DNA of 64,000 nt from NCBI GenBank assembly GCA_034008185.1, contig CM067109.1, forward strand, positions 55,414,301-55,478,300, read 5' to 3'. This DNA is from Gorsachius magnificus. Lineage: Eukaryota; Chordata; Aves; Pelecaniformes; Ardeidae. The translations under genes and the position numbers were made by a program. This document shows, piece by piece, positions 63,469-64,000 of the stretch. Each line of letters starts with the position of its first letter. Positions within the stretch are counted from its first letter, which is position 1. A model generated the notes under the pieces. The model was not told the origin of the DNA. It was given only the letters and a program-made list of their open reading frames with translations, and did not search any database.

Positions 63469-63507
63469 CTACAAAAAAGAAAGAAAGGAAAAAAAAAAAA
63501 AAAGAAA
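63469..63507 (-). promoter_or_regulatory. 3' splice site and polypyrimidine tract before the TLE last exon
   Basis: On the minus strand the bases just upstream of the exon form an almost pure pyrimidine run of about 35 nt, including about 15 consecutive T, and end TTTTTTGTAG. This is a strong acceptor. It defines the exon start at 63468 and agrees with the point where TLE protein similarity begins. Confidence 0.85.
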
Positions 63508-64000
63508 ATTACATCTTTCCTATCCTTCAATCCAGAAGGACTTGAAGATTAATTGGAAGAGTTTATAGAGAGGAAATACACTGAAAGCTCATTTAAGTAT
63601 CAGTAACATAGTGACAGCTGTTGTTACAAGACTGTTTGGAGAAACTTGTTCCACCTACAGCTCTAAGGCAACAAAAACCAGTAGCAGAAAGGGAAATGCA
63701 TGTTATGGACCGAGATATAACCTATCCATCAAACATAAAGAAGCAGACCTTTCTGTACACTTTACAAGCAATGAGTATTTATTAGTATTTTATATATTAG
63801 CTTTTGCATAAAAATGAATGGAAAAGACATCTTCTTCTTCCCTCCCTTTTTTGTTGTAAACCAGAAATTTGTATGGAGAAGCACCACAAAAACCTACCCA
63901 CCCACAGGTATGAAACACAGAGACTCCACAGAAGTAACCGTATCTCCTCTCTCTACTTCCCCAACACAGAAGATAAAAGCCTTGCACAAAGGAATTTACA
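63469..64000 (-). other. Last intron of the TLE gene (partial)
   Basis: This is the sequence upstream of the terminal exon on the minus strand. I looked for the penultimate TLE exon and its donor and found neither, so the intron is at least 530 bp and runs off the window. Apart from the acceptor tract I see only AT-rich sequence. Confidence 0.8.

Overview
This window is vertebrate nuclear DNA, almost certainly from a bird. It is AT-rich and has no dense bacterial-style coding. Its recognisable repeats are CR1 (chicken repeat 1) LINEs, several ending in the CR1 3' tail of repeated ATTCTATG-like octamers. No tRNA, rRNA, CRISPR array, operon or recognisable virus was seen.

Layout: about 57-60 kb of non-coding DNA leads into the 3' end of one protein-coding gene at the right edge, on the minus strand. 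Its last coding exon (63361-63468) encodes the final 35 residues of a Groucho/TLE co-repressor, TLE1 or TLE4; this exon cannot separate them. The upstream exons lie beyond base 64000. In mammals TLE4 and TLE1 converge on a very large gene desert, and that region corresponds to the avian Z chromosome. The empty left side fits this, but the chromosome assignment is inference.

Repeats: minus-strand CR1 fragments lie at 3700-4022, 4028-4962, 16743-19930 (split by a nested opposite copy), 39619-39700, 52873-53331 and 56380-56660. Plus-strand fragments lie at 11578-11929, 19018-19462, 40055-40484, 40489-41067 and 57395-57698. The 16.7-19.9 kb element is the most informative: it keeps remnants of ORF1 (SGNH-esterase-like), the ORF2 endonuclease and the reverse transcriptase. 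It is dead, with frameshifts, damaged endonuclease motifs and a large internal deletion in the reverse transcriptase.

The remaining sequence holds homopolymer and simple repeats, one 55-nt-arm inverted repeat (15569-15735), one perfect 12-bp hairpin (46650-46677), a possible LTR or terminal exon (52257-52650) and stretches that read like conserved non-coding elements. I see no evidence of a new multi-gene system. The best leads are the hairpin, the composite CR1 and an exon-like reading frame just downstream of the TLE stop codon.
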